A DNA stretch of 64,000 nucleotides, taken from CAILHX01 sp964511385 (lineage in GTDB: Bacteria > Pseudomonadota > Gammaproteobacteria > Burkholderiales > Methylophilaceae). The notes beneath the pieces were generated by a model that searched no databases, was not told the origin of the DNA, and saw only the letters and a list, made by a program, of their open reading frames with translations. Location: NCBI GenBank assembly GCA_964511385.1, contig CAZEFE010000007.1:62001-126000 (forward strand), in the 5' to 3' direction. This document shows, piece by piece, positions 62,392 to 64,000 of this stretch. Position 1 is the stretch's first letter, and each line of letters opens with the position of its first letter. Both the position numbers and the translations under genes were made by a program.

Positions 62392-62847
62392 TTAAAGTTG
62401 TCGAATAGCATCAAGCACCGCCTGTGCATGCCCATCCACTTTGACGCCGCGCCATTCCCGGCGCAGGGTGCCATTGCCGTCGATCAGAAAGGTGCTGCGC
62501 TCGATGCCTCTTACCTGTTTACCATACATGTTCTTCATCTTGATGACATTGAACAACTGGCATGCTTGTTCTTCAGTATCGCTGAGCAGGTGGAACGGGA
62601 GGTTCAGCTTGGCCTTGAAGTTTTCGTGGGACTTCAGGCTGTCGCGGGAAATGCCGAAAACTTCGGCATTGGCGGCCTGGAACTGGGGGTATAAATCCCG
62701 GAACTGCTGCCCTTCGGTGGTACAGCCGGGCGTGGCATCCTTGGGGTAAAAATACAACACCAGGAATTTTCCTCGGCATGCGGACAGCCGGAAAGTTTCC
62801 CCGCCCGTTGCGGGTAATTCAAACTCTGGAACAGGTTGGTTCAGCAT
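62392..62847 (-). CDS. bcp: Thioredoxin-dependent peroxiredoxin Bcp
   Basis: Thiol peroxidase of 151 aa. The peroxidatic Cys is in YPKDATPGCTTEGQQF. The resolving Cys found five residues later in E. coli Bcp is absent (Gln here), so this looks like the one-Cys or alternative-resolving form; other Cys are at LSACRGK and EEQACQLF. Signature FGISRDSLKSHENFKAKLNLPFHLLSD. Confidence 0.93.
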   Translation of the reverse strand: MLNQPVPEFELPATGGETFRLSACRGKFLVLYFYPKDATPGCTTEGQQFRDLYPQFQAANAEVFGISRDSLKSHENFKAKLNLPFHLLSDTEEQACQLFNVIKMKNMYGKQVRGIERSTFLIDGNGTLRREWRGVKVDGHAQAVLDAIRQL

Positions 62848-62894
62848 TTAGGTACCGGAAGGATATTAACGCTTCCATTGTTGAGAAAAATAAG

Positions 62895-64000
62895 TCACAA
62901 GGCAAGTCTCGCAGTGGCTGGATGTGCGGCGACCTGCACCCTTGCCACTGTGCCACCGCCGGCGCGTGGAGTAAAGCTTAATCGGCCGCCATGCGCCTCG
63001 CAAATTTTGAAAGCGAATGGAATGCCCAGCCCGGTGCCGAACCGTTTGGTTGAGGGGCCGGGCGACAGCGAGTTGAACTCGGGAGTAAATGGCATGCCTG
63101 GGCCGCTATCCCGGATTTCAAGCGTTACGTTGTCGGCCTGCTGGTCTCCGTAGATGGCGATGCTGCTGCCGGCAGGCGATGCGTCCATGGCATTCAGCAA
63201 CAGGTTGTAAATGGCTTGTTCCATCAATGGAATGTCTACCTGCAAATTGACATGTTCGCAGCCGGACACCGTGACGGACAATTGTTTTTCCTTGAGCTTG
63301 ACCGCAAGCGGCGCGATTGCACCGTTGACCAAGGTTTGCAGGGTGGTCGATTCGCACTGCGGTTTCAGCGGGTGCAAATAGGCCAACAACGCACCGGTCC
63401 AGCGTTCCAGCCGGTCCACGGTGTGGATGATATCGGTGAGTGATTCGCGCGTGTCCGCATCCAGCGCCGGATCATCGGCAACTTGAGCGGTTGCCCGTAT
63501 GCTGGCAAGAGGGTTGCGGATATTGTGGGCCAGGACGGGAACCAGAGCCCCTTGTGCAGCCTGTTTTTCGCTGCGCAACAATGCGTCCTGGCTGCGCATC
63601 AGTTCATCCGCCATCTGATTAATTGCGGATGCCAGGCGGGCCAGCTCGGCGGCACCGGTCTCTGGCACGCGCTGCTGGAGCTTGCCTTGGCTGATTTCCT
63701 GGGTTGCCCGCAGGACGGCGGCGATAGGGCGGGCGATGGCGCGTTGCAAAAAGGTGCGCGAAAACAGCAGCAGGAAAATACCCAGCACGGCAGGAATGGT
63801 CAGCAATATTCCCGCATTTTTATCAGCTTGTTTGAGCTTGGCGAGCACGCGCTGTTGCTTGTCGGCAAGCAGGCTCTCGGCGGCCGAGGTGACGGATTCG
63901 TAATGGCGGAAGATCTTGAGTTCAAGGTCAGTGTTGAATTTTTTCTCTAGCGTGGTGTTGTCCGGGAACGCGCCGCTTTCGAGAATGCCCCGGGTTTCGG
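62895..64000 (-). CDS. Sensor histidine kinase, 5' end beyond the window
   Basis: Partial gene; the reading frame is open to the window edge. Order seen: end of a sensor region (helical, LEKKFNTDLELKIFRHYESV), a membrane helix (GILLTIPAVLGIFLLLFS), HAMP (ARPIAAVLRATQEISQGKLQQRVPETGA), H-box LAHNIRNPLASIRATAQVA, and the ATPase with NLLLNAMDAS, DSGPGMPF and GTGLGIPFAFKICEAHGG. A NtrB/ZraS-like kinase; its response regulator is not in the window. Confidence 0.92.
   Translation of the reverse strand, partial: ETRGILESGAFPDNTTLEKKFNTDLELKIFRHYESVTSAAESLLADKQQRVLAKLKQADKNAGILLTIPAVLGIFLLLFSRTFLQRAIARPIAAVLRATQEISQGKLQQRVPETGAAELARLASAINQMADELMRSQDALLRSEKQAAQGALVPVLAHNIRNPLASIRATAQVADDPALDADTRESLTDIIHTVDRLERWTGALLAYLHPLKPQCESTTLQTLVNGAIAPLAVKLKEKQLSVTVSGCEHVNLQVDIPLMEQAIYNLLLNAMDASPAGSSIAIYGDQQADNVTLEIRDSGPGMPFTPEFNSLSPGPSTKRFGTGLGIPFAFKICEAHGGRLSFTPRAGGGTVARVQVAAHPATARLAL

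Overview
The window is a gene-dense, mostly high-GC chromosomal segment from a Gram-negative bacterium, most likely a methylotrophic betaproteobacterium (Nitrosomonadales/Methylophilales-like). The grounds are the complete tolQRAB-pal-cpoB envelope operon, betaproteobacterial-type housekeeping blocks (trpGDC-hemB, aroKB-dgt, rpsU-yqeY-dnaG-rpoD), a lanthanide-type methanol dehydrogenase cluster (xoxF-xoxJ-cytochromes), a pqqA gene for its PQQ cofactor, and a tRNA group I intron very like the one known from Azoarcus. The genus cannot be fixed from sequence reading alone.

Layout. 0-10.3 kb: late cobalamin pathway (btuM-cobO-cobB-bluB-cobU on +, cobQ on -, cbiB-cobC on +). It is interrupted at 3.73-6.86 kb by a compact accessory cassette that becomes AT-richer along its length: antitoxin, ParE-like toxin, a 697-aa GNAT-PIN-PUA-like protein and an ASCH protein. 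10.4-13.9 kb: trpG, trpD, trpC, hemB. 13.9-17.7 kb (-): c-di-GMP effector (YcgR type), an unknown protein and PBP1A. 17.7-21.8 kb: aroK, aroB, dgt, trhP. 21.9-26.4 kb: CBS protein, EamA transporter, MASE1-PAS-GGDEF-EAL protein. 26.4-33.3 kb: yebC and a ruvC-ubiA-ruvA-perM-...-ruvB block in which a phd-vapC pair and an AT-rich secreted protein separate ruvB from ruvA; ruvC has no canonical start codon. 33.3-39.4 kb: tol-pal, queE, queC. 39.4-41.4 kb: rpsP-rimM-trmD-rplS. 41.5-45.2 kb: a 23-residue pqqA on -, then ogt, xerD, folB, plsY, tsaD. 45.2-49.8 kb: rpsU, yqeY, dnaG, rpoD.

49.76-51.66 kb is the most unusual stretch. A tRNA-Ile(CAU) gene is split into a 5' half and a 3' half by about 1.8 kb flanked by a 19-bp direct repeat. 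The insert carries a second tRNA-Ile(CAU) interrupted by a 212-nt group I intron, plus three small accessory ORFs and no integrase. 51.7-54.0 kb (-): YihY/BrkB membrane protein fused to a cyclic-nucleotide-binding domain, and a proline iminopeptidase. 54.1-59.8 kb: xoxF, xoxJ, two paralogous c-type cytochromes and a type II NADH dehydrogenase. 59.8-64 kb (-): lplT, phoH-like gene, bcp, and the C-terminal part of a sensor histidine kinase running off the window edge.

Functionally, pqqA supplies the peptide precursor for the PQQ of XoxF; XoxG-type cytochromes accept electrons from it, and the NDH-2 downstream feeds the same respiratory chain from NADH. The longest stretch without a conventional-size gene is 41392-41773; it holds the rplS terminator, three hairpin repeats and pqqA. 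No CRISPR array, rRNA or complete transposase was seen.
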